64,000 nt of DNA from Steroidobacter agaridevorans (GTDB lineage: Bacteria; Pseudomonadota; Gammaproteobacteria; Steroidobacterales; Steroidobacteraceae), in the NCBI RefSeq assembly GCF_009932555.1, contig NZ_BLJO01000001.1:1283897-1347896 (forward strand). Direction: 5' to 3'. How positions within the stretch are numbered: the first letter of the stretch is position 1; the number at the start of each line of letters is the position of its first letter. Positions 11,532 to 20,573 of this stretch are shown one piece after another. A program made the position numbers and the translations under genes. A model generated the notes under the pieces. That model did no database searches and was not told where the DNA came from. It saw only the letters and a list, made by a program, of their open reading frames with translations.

Positions 11532-12557
11532 ATGGTGACCCTCAGCTCCGACAGCCGGAACATCATTGGCCGAGGCCCGCCGCTCGGCGCCGGCTTGTTT
11601 TTTCTTGGGCTGGTGTCGGTCGGCATCATGATGCTCGACCAGCGCAGCAACTATCTGGACACCGTGCGCCAGTGGCTGGGAGCCGCGGCCGCGCCGGTTT
11701 ATGCCGTCGTGCAGACGCCCGGCCAGGCCTGGGAGTGGCTGACCGGCAGTTTCGCCGACCGCACCCGGCTGCGAACCGAGAACGCCGAGCTTTCTGAACA
11801 GCTGCGCGAAGCCCGGGTCAAGCTGCTGCAGTTCGATTCCTTGCGTGAAGAGAATGTCCGGCTGCGGGCCGTGCGCGAAGCGTCGGCCGGCGTCGGCGGG
11901 CGCACCATGATCGCGGAGATCATGCGGGTCGATGTCGATCCGTTCCGGCACCGCGTGCGAATCAACAAGGGCAGCGACGACGGCGTGTTCAAGAATCAGC
12001 CGGTGCTGGACGCGTTCGGCATCGTCGGCCAGGTCGTTCAGGTGGACAAATACTCCTCCACGATCATTCTGATCAGCGACTCCGGGCACGCCATTCCGGT
12101 TCAGGTGAACCGCAATGGCATCCGCTCGATCGCGGTCGGCGCCGGCGATCTGGGCAAGCTCAGCCTGCCGTACCTGACCGTGGAATCGGATGTGAAGACC
12201 GGCGACCTGCTGGTGTCCTCCGGCCTCGATGGCATCTTTCCGGCCGGCTATCCGGTCGCGACAGTGAGCAAGGTGGAGCGCAATCCGGCCGATACGTTCG
12301 CGCTGGTGGAGGCCAAGCCGCTGGCCCAGCTCGATCGCGATCGCGAGGTGCTGCTGCTGTGGGCGGACCCGCCGTCCCAGGTGGAAGCACCGGCCGCGAA
12401 GCCCGCCAAGCCGGCGGCTACAGAATCCAAGCCCGCGGCCGAAACATCGAGTGCGACGCCTGCGCCCGCGACTCCGTCCGCCGCCCCTCGAGAGGCGGCC
12501 GAGACGCCGCCGCCGGGAACTCAGCCGCTGCCGCAGTCACAACCGCCCCAGGATTAA
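11532..12557 (+). CDS. mreC: Rod shape-determining protein MreC
   Basis: 341 residues. One N-terminal membrane anchor (about 20-36, GLFFLGLVSVGIMML) is followed by a periplasmic coiled coil (about 75-115, heptad-like RLRTENAELSEQLREARVKL) and the paired beta-barrel MreC core. The last 60 or so residues are a Pro/Ala/Glu-rich tail, probably disordered. MreC links MreB filaments to PBP2 in the periplasm. It starts 78 nt after mreB, so the two may be cotranscribed. Confidence 0.96.
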   Translation: MVTLSSDSRNIIGRGPPLGAGLFFLGLVSVGIMMLDQRSNYLDTVRQWLGAAAAPVYAVVQTPGQAWEWLTGSFADRTRLRTENAELSEQLREARVKLLQFDSLREENVRLRAVREASAGVGGRTMIAEIMRVDVDPFRHRVRINKGSDDGVFKNQPVLDAFGIVGQVVQVDKYSSTIILISDSGHAIPVQVNRNGIRSIAVGAGDLGKLSLPYLTVESDVKTGDLLVSSGLDGIFPAGYPVATVSKVERNPADTFALVEAKPLAQLDRDREVLLLWADPPSQVEAPAAKPAKPAATESKPAAETSSATPAPATPSAAPREAAETPPPGTQPLPQSQPPQD

Positions 12558-12596
12558 TGATGCCCTTCTCTGTAGCCAGGGCACGGACGAGCCATC

Positions 12597-13076
12597 GTGA
12601 GTGACGGTCGTATCAGTCGCGCGCGCGTCACCTTCACGGTGATTCTCGCGATTATTTTCGCAGTGCTGCCCTTGCCCGAGCCGATCGACGCGGCCCGGCC
12701 CGACCTGCTGTTGTTGCTGGTGATTTACTGGTCGCTGAGCGCGCCACGCATCGCCGGCCTGCTGTTCGCCTGGTTCTGCGGGCTGGCCATCGACGTGCTC
12801 AAAGGCATCATCCTCGGGCAGCACGCGCTGGCGTTCCTTGTAGTAGCCTACTTTACGCACAAGTTTCAGCTGCGTATCCGTATCTTTCCGCTCTCCCAGC
12901 AGACGCTCACCGTGTTTGCATTTCTGTTCCTGTATCAGTTCATCTTGTGGTGGCTGGATGGCATCATCGGCCAGGCGGTCACCACCTGGATGCGCTGGCT
13001 GCCGGTCATCAGCGGCGCGATTCTGTGGCCCATCCTGGTCGCCGGTCTGGATACCTGGAACCGGCGGAACCGCTAA
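12597..13076 (+). CDS. mreD: Rod shape-determining protein MreD
   Basis: 159 residues, almost wholly hydrophobic with about five membrane helices, including FTVILAIIFAVLPLP near the N-terminus. The conserved family pattern RPDLLLLLVIYW is present. It is the integral membrane partner of MreC in the elongasome. GTG start at 12597, 39 nt after mreC and 20 nt before mrdA. Confidence 0.94.
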   Translation: MSDGRISRARVTFTVILAIIFAVLPLPEPIDAARPDLLLLLVIYWSLSAPRIAGLLFAWFCGLAIDVLKGIILGQHALAFLVVAYFTHKFQLRIRIFPLSQQTLTVFAFLFLYQFILWWLDGIIGQAVTTWMRWLPVISGAILWPILVAGLDTWNRRNR

Positions 13077-13096
13077 TGTCCGCCTCGAGTTAGCGA

Positions 13097-15058
13097 ATGG
13101 CTCGCTCCGTCCGCATCAAAGATCATCACGCCGAAAGCCAGCTGTTCGAGCAGCGGGCGATCGTCGCGGCCGTGCTCATGGTGATCGCCATGGGCCTGGT
13201 GATCTCGCGCCTGGTGTGGCTGCAGGTCGTCAAGTACGACTACTTCGCCGACCTGTCGCAAGGCAACCGGATCCGCATCGAGCCGATCCCGCCGAACCGC
13301 GGCCTGATCCTCGATCGCAACGGTCTGCCGCTCGCGACCAACGCGCCTTCCTATCAATTGGAATTGACCAAGGAGCAGGTCGACGACATCGACGCCACCC
13401 TGAACGGCATCGCCGAGATCGGGCTGATCGAAAAGGACGACATTCCTACCATCAAGCGCGACCTGCGCGGCCGGCGCAGTTTCGACGCCGTGCCCATCAA
13501 GCTGCAGCTCAGCGAAGTCGAGGTGGCGCGCTTCGCGGCCCGTCGCCATCAGTTTCCGGGCGTCGAGATTCGCCCGCGCCTGACTCGTTATTACCCGCTT
13601 GCCGAAAGCAGCGTGCACGCGATCGGCTATGTCGGCGCGATCAGCGAAGACGACAAGAAACGTCTGAACATGGACGACTATGCCGGCACCACGCTGACCG
13701 GCAAGAACGGCGTCGAATACGCGTACGAAGACCAGCTGCATGGCCGCGCGGGCTTCCAGCAGTTGCTGGTGAATGCACAGGGCCGCAGCGTCGAGCGCAT
13801 CGGCAACGAAGCCGCCAACCTCGAGCGCAAGGAGCCGGTCGCCGGCAACGACCTGTTCCTGACGATCGATATGCGCGTCCAGCAGGCGGCCGAAGAAGCG
13901 CTGCGCGGCCAGCGCGCCTCGGCGGTGGCGATCGATCCGGCGAACGGCGACATCATCGCGTTCGTCAGCACGCCGGCGTTCGATCCGAATTTGTTCGCTC
14001 GCGGCCTGACGCGTCCGGAGTATCTGGCGCTGACCGAAGATCCCAACCGGCCCATGTATGACCGCGTGATTCGCGGTGTGTATCCGCCCGGCTCGACGGT
14101 CAAGCCGATGATGGCGATGGCTGCGCTCGAATACGGCGTCGTCACGCCTGCCGAGAGCGTTTTCTGTCGCGGCGCTTATCGCATGCCCGGCGTCAGCAGA
14201 CCGTGGCGCGACTGGAAAGCGGGTGGCCACGGCCACGTCGACATGCGTAAGGCCATCGCCACGTCCTGCGACGTGTACTTCTACGACATCGCCAACCAGA
14301 TGGGCGTGGATCGGATCCACGATTACCTCGCGCAGTTCGGCATGGGCGCCATCACCGGCATCGACATTCCTGGCGAGAAGATCGGTTTGCTGCCCTCCAC
14401 GGCATGGAAAAAGAAAGCGTTCCGTCGCAAGGAAGCGCAGATGTGGTTCCCCGGCGATACGATCAGTATCGGCATTGGCCAGGGCTACATGAACGCGACG
14501 CCGCTGCAGCTCGCGCATGCCACCGCCACGATCGCCGGTCGCGGTCAACGCTTCAAACCCAGACTGGTGCGCGCGGTACGCAATGTGACGACAGGGAAAG
14601 TCACCGAGCTGAAGCCGTCACCGCTGCCCTCGCCGCACGTCGACGATCCCGCCGCGTGGGATGTTGCGATCGGGGGCATGTATGACGTGGCGAATGCTCC
14701 TTACGGTACTGCTCGTGGCGCGACCGCCAATGCGCTCTACAAGATCGCGGGCAAGAGCGGCACGGCGCAGGTGTTCACGGTCGCTGCCAACGAAAAGATG
14801 CGCAAGCCCGGCGAACTCGCGGAGCATTTGCGCGACCACGCCTTGTTCATTGCATTCGCCCCTGCCGACGCGCCGCGCATCGCGGTCGCGGTCGTCGTCG
14901 AAAACGCGCCGGCCGGCGGCTCGGGCTTCGCCGCTCCGATCGCCCGCCGCATTCTCGATACCTATTTGCTGACGCCCGAACAGCTGGCGGAGCAGGACGC
15001 GAAGCGCAAGCCGGCGCCGCCGCCCCCGCCTGCGCCGCGCCCCGGAGAAACCGAATGA
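13097..15058 (+). CDS. mrdA: Penicillin-binding protein 2, elongasome transpeptidase
   Basis: 653 residues: one membrane helix (about 21-40), a PBP dimerisation domain, then the transpeptidase domain with S333TVK336 (catalytic serine and lysine), S390CD and K553SGT. It cross-links side-wall peptidoglycan with RodA. The 3' end encodes a proline-rich tail (PAPPPPPAPRPGE). Its stop overlaps the rodA start as ATGA at 15055-15058, coupling polymerase and transpeptidase. Confidence 0.97.
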   Translation: MARSVRIKDHHAESQLFEQRAIVAAVLMVIAMGLVISRLVWLQVVKYDYFADLSQGNRIRIEPIPPNRGLILDRNGLPLATNAPSYQLELTKEQVDDIDATLNGIAEIGLIEKDDIPTIKRDLRGRRSFDAVPIKLQLSEVEVARFAARRHQFPGVEIRPRLTRYYPLAESSVHAIGYVGAISEDDKKRLNMDDYAGTTLTGKNGVEYAYEDQLHGRAGFQQLLVNAQGRSVERIGNEAANLERKEPVAGNDLFLTIDMRVQQAAEEALRGQRASAVAIDPANGDIIAFVSTPAFDPNLFARGLTRPEYLALTEDPNRPMYDRVIRGVYPPGSTVKPMMAMAALEYGVVTPAESVFCRGAYRMPGVSRPWRDWKAGGHGHVDMRKAIATSCDVYFYDIANQMGVDRIHDYLAQFGMGAITGIDIPGEKIGLLPSTAWKKKAFRRKEAQMWFPGDTISIGIGQGYMNATPLQLAHATATIAGRGQRFKPRLVRAVRNVTTGKVTELKPSPLPSPHVDDPAAWDVAIGGMYDVANAPYGTARGATANALYKIAGKSGTAQVFTVAANEKMRKPGELAEHLRDHALFIAFAPADAPRIAVAVVVENAPAGGSGFAAPIARRILDTYLLTPEQLAEQDAKRKPAPPPPPAPRPGETE

Positions 15059-16194
15059 GCCTGGACGCGATCGACAGCTCGCGCACTCAGCGCACACTGA
15101 CCGGCACGGCGCAGCTGCTGCTGGCGCTGCATCTCGACGGCCCGTTGTTCATCGCGCTGTGCATGGTCGGCGCGGTCGGCAGCATCGTGCTGTTCAGCGC
15201 CTCGGGCAGCAGCCTCGACATGCTCGAAGCGCAGTTGATGCGTTTCGCCCTGGGTTTGATCGCGATGATCATGCTCGCTCAAGTGCCGCCGCGGATCATT
15301 CGTAACACCGCGCCGGTCGCCTACGTCATCGGCTTGATCATGCTGTTGCTGGTGATGTTCACCGGCGACATCGCCATGGGCGCGCAGCGCTGGCTCGATC
15401 TGGGATTCGTACGTTTCCAGCCGTCGGAGCTCATGAAGCTCGCGGTGCCCTTGGCGTGCGCATGGTTTCTCCACGAGCGGCCGCTGCCGCCCAGTCTCAC
15501 GTCGCTGCTCGTGCTGGCGCTCGGGATCGGCATCCCGACATTGCTGATCGCCGAGCAACCGGACCTCGGCACGTCGCTGCTGGTGGCCGCTGGCGGCGGC
15601 ATGGTGGTGCTGATGGCTGGCCTGCAATTTCGATACATCCTTTCGGTAATCGGCCTGCTCGTGCCGGTGGCCGTGGTGGCGTGGCACTTCCTGCTGCACG
15701 ACTATCAAAAGCAACGTGTGCTCACCTTCCTCGATCCGCAAAGCGATCCGCTCGGCTCGGGCTATCACATCATCCAGTCGCAGATCGCGATCGGCTCGGG
15801 CGGCGTGTTCGGCAAGGGCTATCTCAACGGCAGCCAGGCGCAGCTGGAATTCCTGCCGGAGCGCTCCACCGACTTCATCTTCGCCGTGGTCGGCGAGGAA
15901 TGGGGCCTGATCGGCCTGGTGACCGTGATTCTGCTGTTCATGTTCGTCATCGGCCGGGCGCTGTATCTGTCCGCGACCGCGCATGACACGTTCTCGCGTC
16001 TCGCCTCGGGCAGCCTGGCGCTGACCTTCTGCGTGTATGTTTTCGTCAATACCGGCATGGTCACCGGCCTGCTGCCGGTGGTGGGCGTGCCGCTGCCCTT
16101 CGTCAGCTACGGCGGAACTGCAATGGTGACCCTCATGGCCGGTTTCGGTATTCTCATGTCTCTGTGCGCGAAGCGGAAACTGGTGAGTCGTTGA
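15055..16194 (+). CDS. mrdB: Peptidoglycan glycosyltransferase RodA (SEDS)
   Basis: 379 residues, polytopic SEDS-family glycosyltransferase. Conserved pieces include QRWLDLGFVRFQPSELMKLAVP, AEQPDLGTSLLV and the C-terminal GVPLPFVSYGGTAM. It polymerises lipid II into glycan strands during elongation as the partner of PBP2 encoded just upstream. Its stop overlaps the probable TTG start of the next gene by 3 nt. Confidence 0.97.
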   Translation: MSLDAIDSSRTQRTLTGTAQLLLALHLDGPLFIALCMVGAVGSIVLFSASGSSLDMLEAQLMRFALGLIAMIMLAQVPPRIIRNTAPVAYVIGLIMLLLVMFTGDIAMGAQRWLDLGFVRFQPSELMKLAVPLACAWFLHERPLPPSLTSLLVLALGIGIPTLLIAEQPDLGTSLLVAAGGGMVVLMAGLQFRYILSVIGLLVPVAVVAWHFLLHDYQKQRVLTFLDPQSDPLGSGYHIIQSQIAIGSGGVFGKGYLNGSQAQLEFLPERSTDFIFAVVGEEWGLIGLVTVILLFMFVIGRALYLSATAHDTFSRLASGSLALTFCVYVFVNTGMVTGLLPVVGVPLPFVSYGGTAMVTLMAGFGILMSLCAKRKLVSR

Positions 16195-17174
16195 GATTGA
16201 ATCTGCTATCCCTGACACCGTTGCTCCTGTCCGCTGTCGCAGTGCCTGCGCAGGCCTTCGACATCAAGCGCCCCGAAGTCCGCTCCTTCATCGACACCAT
16301 GTCGCAGGAGCACGGCTTCGAGAAGGCCAAGCTCGAGGCGCTGCTGAAGAGCGCCGAGACCAAACAGCCCATCCTGGATGCGATCAGCAGGCCCGCCGAG
16401 CGCGTCGTGCCGTGGTGGGAATATCGTGAGCGCTTCCTCACCGAGAAGCGCATCAACCAAGGCGCGGATTTCTGGCTCGGCCACGGCGAAAAGCTCAAGC
16501 AGATCCCCGATCCGCAGCTCGCCGACGTCGTGGTCGGCATCCTCGGCGTGGAAACTTCGTTCGGTCGCATCACCGGCCGCTACAAAGTGCTCGATGCGCT
16601 GGTGACGCTGGGCTTCGATTACCCGCCGCGTGGTGAATTCTTCCTGGGCGAGCTGCAGGAATTCCTGCTGTTGTCGCGCGAAGAGAAAGTCGATCCGGCG
16701 AGCGTCCTGGGCTCGTACGCGGGCGCCATGGGCGCGGCGCAGTTCATCTCCTCCAGCTACCGCAAATGGGCGGTGGACGGCGATGGCGACGGCCATCGCG
16801 ACCTGTGGCACAGCTGGGACGACGTGATCGGCTCGATCGCGAATTACCTGGTCCAGAACGGCTGGCTGAACGGCCAGCCCGTGGCGGTCGATGCGACCCT
16901 GGACGATCACGACCTGTCGCGATTCGACATCAAGTTGGCTTTGAACGAGACCGTGCAATCATTACGCGACAAGGGCGTGAAGTTCGAAACCGAGCTGCCG
17001 CCGGATACGCCTGCCATGCTGGTCGTCGGCCAGGGCAAGGACGGTCCGCTGTATCGGGTCGGTTTCAACAACTTCTACGCCATCACGCGGTATAACCGCA
17101 GTCCGATGTATGCCATGGCGGTACACGATTTGGGCGAGGCCATTCAGAACTACATGAGGGATACCGAGAGATGA
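16191..17174 (+). CDS. mltB: Lytic murein transglycosylase B
   Basis: 327 residues from TTG at 16191. That start gives a signal peptide (RLNLLSLTPLLLSAVAVPAQA) and a TTGA overlap with the rodA stop; a GTG at 16164 would add nine residues. The catalytic glutamate is in ILGVETSFGR, and the MltB-family segments GSYAGAMGAAQFISSSYR and DLWHSWDDVIGSIANYL follow. It cleaves glycan strands to 1,6-anhydro-MurNAc ends in the periplasm. No lipobox cysteine is seen, so it looks soluble or SPI-cleaved, unlike E. coli MltB. It overlaps rlpA by 4 nt. Confidence 0.93.
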   Translation: MRLNLLSLTPLLLSAVAVPAQAFDIKRPEVRSFIDTMSQEHGFEKAKLEALLKSAETKQPILDAISRPAERVVPWWEYRERFLTEKRINQGADFWLGHGEKLKQIPDPQLADVVVGILGVETSFGRITGRYKVLDALVTLGFDYPPRGEFFLGELQEFLLLSREEKVDPASVLGSYAGAMGAAQFISSSYRKWAVDGDGDGHRDLWHSWDDVIGSIANYLVQNGWLNGQPVAVDATLDDHDLSRFDIKLALNETVQSLRDKGVKFETELPPDTPAMLVVGQGKDGPLYRVGFNNFYAITRYNRSPMYAMAVHDLGEAIQNYMRDTER

Positions 17175-17992
17175 GGACGCGGACCTGGCGATCCGCAACG
17201 TCGAACTGGTTTTCTCTCGCATTGGCTCTGGTCGTCGCCGGCTGTTCGGCGCCGTCCGTGATTCAGCCGCCCAAGCATCCGCCGTTCCCGCCGCCCTCGC
17301 CCATCCCGGCGGAGATAGAAAACATTCCCGATCCCGTGCCTCGCGCCGAGCCCAAATCGGCTCGCGGCAATCCGCCGTTCTACACGGTGCTCGGCAAGCG
17401 CTACTACGTGCTCAACAGCGCCGAGGGCTATCTGGAGCGAGGCGTTGCGTCCTGGTACGGCCCCGGCTTCCATGCGGCCAGCACCTCCAATGGCGAGCGC
17501 TACGACATGTACGCCATGACCGGCGCGCACAAGACGCTGCCGCTGCCGGCGTATGTACAAGTCACAAATCTGAGCAACGGCAAGCACGTCGTCGTGCGCC
17601 TGAACGATCGCGGCCCGTTCAAGGAAGGCCGCATCATCGATCTTTCTTACACGGCCGCGGCCAAGCTCGACATGATCAAGGCCGGCACGACGTTCGTCGA
17701 AGTGCGCGCGCTCACGCCGATGCAAAAGGCCTCGCCGCCGCCGGCGCCGCCCGCCACGTCCGACTTGTATGTACAGGCTGGCGCGTTCGGCGCCGAAGCG
17801 AACGCCTCCAAGCTGCTCGGACAGCTGCGTTCCAAAGGCGTCGACAACGCCTTCGTGCGCGAGGATCAGGTGGAGGGAAAGACGCTCTATCGCGTGCGAG
17901 TCGGCCCCATTCCCAGCGTCAACGAATTCGATAAAGTGGTGAAGCGGCTGCGCATGCTGGGCTTCCCCGACGCACGGCTCGCCGCCAACTAA
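17171..17992 (+). CDS. rlpA: RlpA septal-ring lytic transglycosylase/lipoprotein
   Basis: 273 residues. A lipoprotein signal with lipobox VAGC near residue 25 is followed by a proline-rich linker. The double-psi beta-barrel domain has the acidic and histidine residues of the RlpA active site in NGERYDMYAMTGAHKTLP. The C-terminal SPOR domain (about 195-270, YVQAGAFGAEANASKLL) binds denuded septal glycan. Family knowledge from Pseudomonas: RlpA cuts glycan lacking stem peptides. Its ATG overlaps the mltB stop, so the two hydrolases are coupled. Confidence 0.95.
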   Translation: MRTRTWRSATSNWFSLALALVVAGCSAPSVIQPPKHPPFPPPSPIPAEIENIPDPVPRAEPKSARGNPPFYTVLGKRYYVLNSAEGYLERGVASWYGPGFHAASTSNGERYDMYAMTGAHKTLPLPAYVQVTNLSNGKHVVVRLNDRGPFKEGRIIDLSYTAAAKLDMIKAGTTFVEVRALTPMQKASPPPAPPATSDLYVQAGAFGAEANASKLLGQLRSKGVDNAFVREDQVEGKTLYRVRVGPIPSVNEFDKVVKRLRMLGFPDARLAAN

Positions 17993-17998
17993 TTCATC

Positions 17999-18024
17999 CG
18001 CGTGTTTCCTCCCGGAAGCACGCG
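17999..18024 (+). terminator. Hairpin just after rlpA, weak terminator candidate
   Basis: CGCGTGTTTCC (17999-18009) pairs with GGAAGCACGCG (18014-18024), 11 bp with one G-U, loop TCCC. It starts 6 nt after the rlpA stop. No U-run follows, so it may only protect the mRNA end or separate rlpA from dacA. Confidence 0.3.
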
Positions 18025-18090
18025 ATTGCCACAATTTGCCTACTTTCTCAGGGACGTGATCGGTAGAATCCGCCCCGCCTCGTCATTCTC

Positions 18091-19338
18091 GTGAACTTCG
18101 CCATGCCTGCAAGCAAGCCCGCCTCTCTGCTGAAATTCACCGCAGCGTCAGTTCTGGCGCTGGCCCTGGTCGCGTGTTCAGATTCCGAGGAGTCGGCGGC
18201 CGAGCGCACTCTCGCGGCGCCGCTGCCCGATGTGGCCGCGAGCGCCGCTCCCGCCGGCATCAAGCCGCCGCCCATTCCGGCGCCGCCGCAGGTGCAGGCC
18301 AAAGGTTATATCCTGCTGGACTACGTCAGCGGCCAGACGCTCGCCGCCACCAACGATAACGAGCGCCTCGAGCCCGCCAGCCTCACCAAGCTGATGTCGG
18401 CTTACGCGGTGTTTCATGCGCTCAAGGACGGCCGCATCAAGATGACGGACATGGTGACGATCAGCCCGCACGCGCGCTCTCAGGACGGCTCGCGCATGTT
18501 CGTGGACGTGGGCACGCAGGTGAGCGTGGAGAATCTGATCCAGGGCATGATCGTGCAGTCGGGCAACGACGCCACCGTGGCGCTCGCCGAATTCGTCGCC
18601 GGCAGCGAGCCGGTGTTCGTCGATCTGATGAATCAATACGCCCAGCAGATCGGCATGGTCAGCACGCGCTTCCAGAACAGCCCCGGCATGCCGCATCCGG
18701 AGCACTACACCACGGCTCACGACATCGCGCTGCTGTCGCGTGCACTGATCAAGGACTATCCCGAGTACTACAAGTTTTACTCGCAGCGCCAGTTCACCTG
18801 GAACAAGATCACGCAGCCGAATCGCAATGGCCTGCTGGATCGCGACCCGACCGTCGACGGCTTGAAGACCGGTCACACCGAGTCGGCCGGCTACTGCCTC
18901 GTCTCCTCCGCTCGCCGCGATGGCATGCGCCTGGTGTCCGTCGTCATGGGCTCGCCATCGGTGCGCGCTCGCGAAGACGCCAGCTCCGCGCTGCTCAACT
19001 ACGGCTTCAACTTCTATCAAACGCGCCAGCTGTATCCGAACAAGGCTCCGGTGATGACCGTGAAGGTCTGGAAGGGCGAAGCGGGCGAAGTGCCGCTCAG
19101 CGTCGTCGAGGACATCTACACCACGATCCCGCGCGGCCAGGAAAATATGCTGAGCGCGAGCGCCGACGTGCCGGATCCGCTGTTCGCGCCGCTGTCGCCG
19201 GGCAAGGCTGCCGGTCAGTTGCGCATTACGCTGGGCGACAAGGTCATCGGCACCTATCCGTTGCATCCGACCGCGGAAGTGCCCGAGGCCGGCTTCTTCG
19301 GTCGTCTCACCGACGATGTGAAGCTCTGGATGAAGTGA
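18091..19338 (+). CDS. dacA: D-alanyl-D-alanine carboxypeptidase, PBP5/6 family, with lipobox
   Basis: 415 residues. Peptidase S11 motifs: S97LTK100, S157GN159 and K259TG261. It removes the terminal D-Ala from pentapeptides in the periplasm. The C-terminal PBP5 domain ends in an amphipathic anchor-like stretch (GFFGRLTDDVKLWMK). Odd feature: the signal peptide ends LVAC (Cys29), a lipobox, followed by about 40 Pro/Ala-rich residues before the enzyme, so it may be a lipoprotein as well as helix-anchored. Start may be GTG 18091 or ATG 18103. The position after rlpA is the conserved gammaproteobacterial order. Confidence 0.94.
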   Translation: MNFAMPASKPASLLKFTAASVLALALVACSDSEESAAERTLAAPLPDVAASAAPAGIKPPPIPAPPQVQAKGYILLDYVSGQTLAATNDNERLEPASLTKLMSAYAVFHALKDGRIKMTDMVTISPHARSQDGSRMFVDVGTQVSVENLIQGMIVQSGNDATVALAEFVAGSEPVFVDLMNQYAQQIGMVSTRFQNSPGMPHPEHYTTAHDIALLSRALIKDYPEYYKFYSQRQFTWNKITQPNRNGLLDRDPTVDGLKTGHTESAGYCLVSSARRDGMRLVSVVMGSPSVRAREDASSALLNYGFNFYQTRQLYPNKAPVMTVKVWKGEAGEVPLSVVEDIYTTIPRGQENMLSASADVPDPLFAPLSPGKAAGQLRITLGDKVIGTYPLHPTAEVPEAGFFGRLTDDVKLWMK

Positions 19339-19345
19339 TCGCGCC

Positions 19346-20224
19346 ATGCCCGAGCCGCTGCCGCAGTGCTACCTCAATGGCGAGTATGTAGCCCTGCGCG
19401 ATGCTCGAATCTCGCCGCTCGACCGGGGTTTTCTGTTCGGCGACAGCGTGTATGAAGTGCTGCCGGTCTTCGGCGGGCGGATGTTCCTGTTCCGCGAGCA
19501 CTTCGACCGCCTGGCCCGCAGCCTGCGCGAGATCCGCCTCGAGAATCCGCATACGCACGAGCAGTGGCGCGACATCCTCGAGCAGTTGATCGCGCGCAAT
19601 GGTGGTGGCAATTGTTACGTCTACGTGCAAGTGAGTCGCGGCATGGAATACGGCCGCAATCACGCTTTCCCGGCGGTGGTGAAGCCGACTGTGTTCGCTA
19701 TGGCTTCGCCCCTGCCCGTGTTCACCGATGCGCAGCGCGCTGCAGGTTTATCGGCGATCACGGTGGAAGACTTCCGCTGGAGTCGCTGTGACATCAAGAG
19801 CACCGCGCTGCTCGCCAACGTGCTGATGAAGCAGCAAGCCGCCGATGCCGGCGTCAACGAGGCGATCATCGTGCGCAACGGTCACGTCATGGAAGGCTCG
19901 TCGACCAGCGTGTTCGTCATCAAGAACGGTGTGCTCGCCACCCCGCCGAACAGTCACAGCATTCTGCCCGGCACGACCCGTGACGCCGCGTTGTCGCTCG
20001 CGACCAATGTCATGCCGGTGGAAATTCGCAGTGTCTCGATCGACGAACTGCGCGCCGCCGACGAAGTCTGGATCTCCGCCGCGACCCGAGATGTGCTGCC
20101 CGTGACGCGCATCGACGGTGCGCCCATCGGCACGGGGCGCCCGGGCCCAGCGTGGCACCGCATGGCCGATGCCTTCGCCCAGCTCCGTCAGCAGCTGGCC
20201 AGCACACCGGCCTACACGCCCTGA
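19346..20224 (+). CDS. Class IV aminotransferase, probably D-amino-acid transaminase
   Basis: 292 residues of the PLP fold-type IV family. Visible landmarks: ISPLDRGFLFGDSVYEV near the N-terminus, the PLP lysine in RCDIKSTALLANVLMKQQA, and the cofactor-phosphate region EGSSTSVFVIKNG. It resembles D-alanine transaminase more than branched-chain transaminase or aminodeoxychorismate lyase. Sitting 8 nt after a D-Ala carboxypeptidase, a role in D-alanine/D-glutamate supply or recycling is plausible; that is inference from context. Confidence 0.85.
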   Translation: MPEPLPQCYLNGEYVALRDARISPLDRGFLFGDSVYEVLPVFGGRMFLFREHFDRLARSLREIRLENPHTHEQWRDILEQLIARNGGGNCYVYVQVSRGMEYGRNHAFPAVVKPTVFAMASPLPVFTDAQRAAGLSAITVEDFRWSRCDIKSTALLANVLMKQQAADAGVNEAIIVRNGHVMEGSSTSVFVIKNGVLATPPNSHSILPGTTRDAALSLATNVMPVEIRSVSIDELRAADEVWISAATRDVLPVTRIDGAPIGTGRPGPAWHRMADAFAQLRQQLASTPAYTP

Positions 20225-20275
20225 CCGGTGAATTGCGGCTTGACTTAGCGTCGTTCTGGCCGCATATCGAGCCCC

Positions 20276-20548
20276 ATGACCGATACCAGCAAAGACACCC
20301 TGTTCGAGTTTCCCTGCGACTTTCCCCTGAAAGTCATGGGCCGCAAGACGGACGACTTCCGCAGCATCGTGCTCGGCATCGTGCAGAAGCACGCCGGCCC
20401 CATCGAGGCGTCCAACATCGAAGAGCGACCGAGCAGCAGCGGCAGCTACCTGAGCCTCACCTGCACGTTCACGGCGCAGAGCAAGGCTCAGTTGGATGAG
20501 TTGTATCGGGAGCTCACCGCGCACGAGCGCGTGATGGTCGTGCTCTAA
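20276..20548 (+). CDS. ybeD: YbeD family protein (DUF493)
   Basis: 90 residues, the full length of this ferredoxin-like fold family. Recognisable segments are LFEFPCDFPLKVMG at the start and the closing ERVMVVL. In E. coli ybeD sits between dacA and lipB; here it still follows the dacA side but lipA-lipB are inverted beyond it. Function unproven; an allosteric-type domain has been proposed for the family. Confidence 0.9.
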   Translation: MTDTSKDTLFEFPCDFPLKVMGRKTDDFRSIVLGIVQKHAGPIEASNIEERPSSSGSYLSLTCTFTAQSKAQLDELYRELTAHERVMVVL

Positions 20549-20573
20549 CGTTTCGGCGCCATCACCGACGCCC

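Noticed and set aside
13073-14548. 491-codon minus-strand open frame
   Set aside because: Antisense to mrdA, which carries all transpeptidase motifs.
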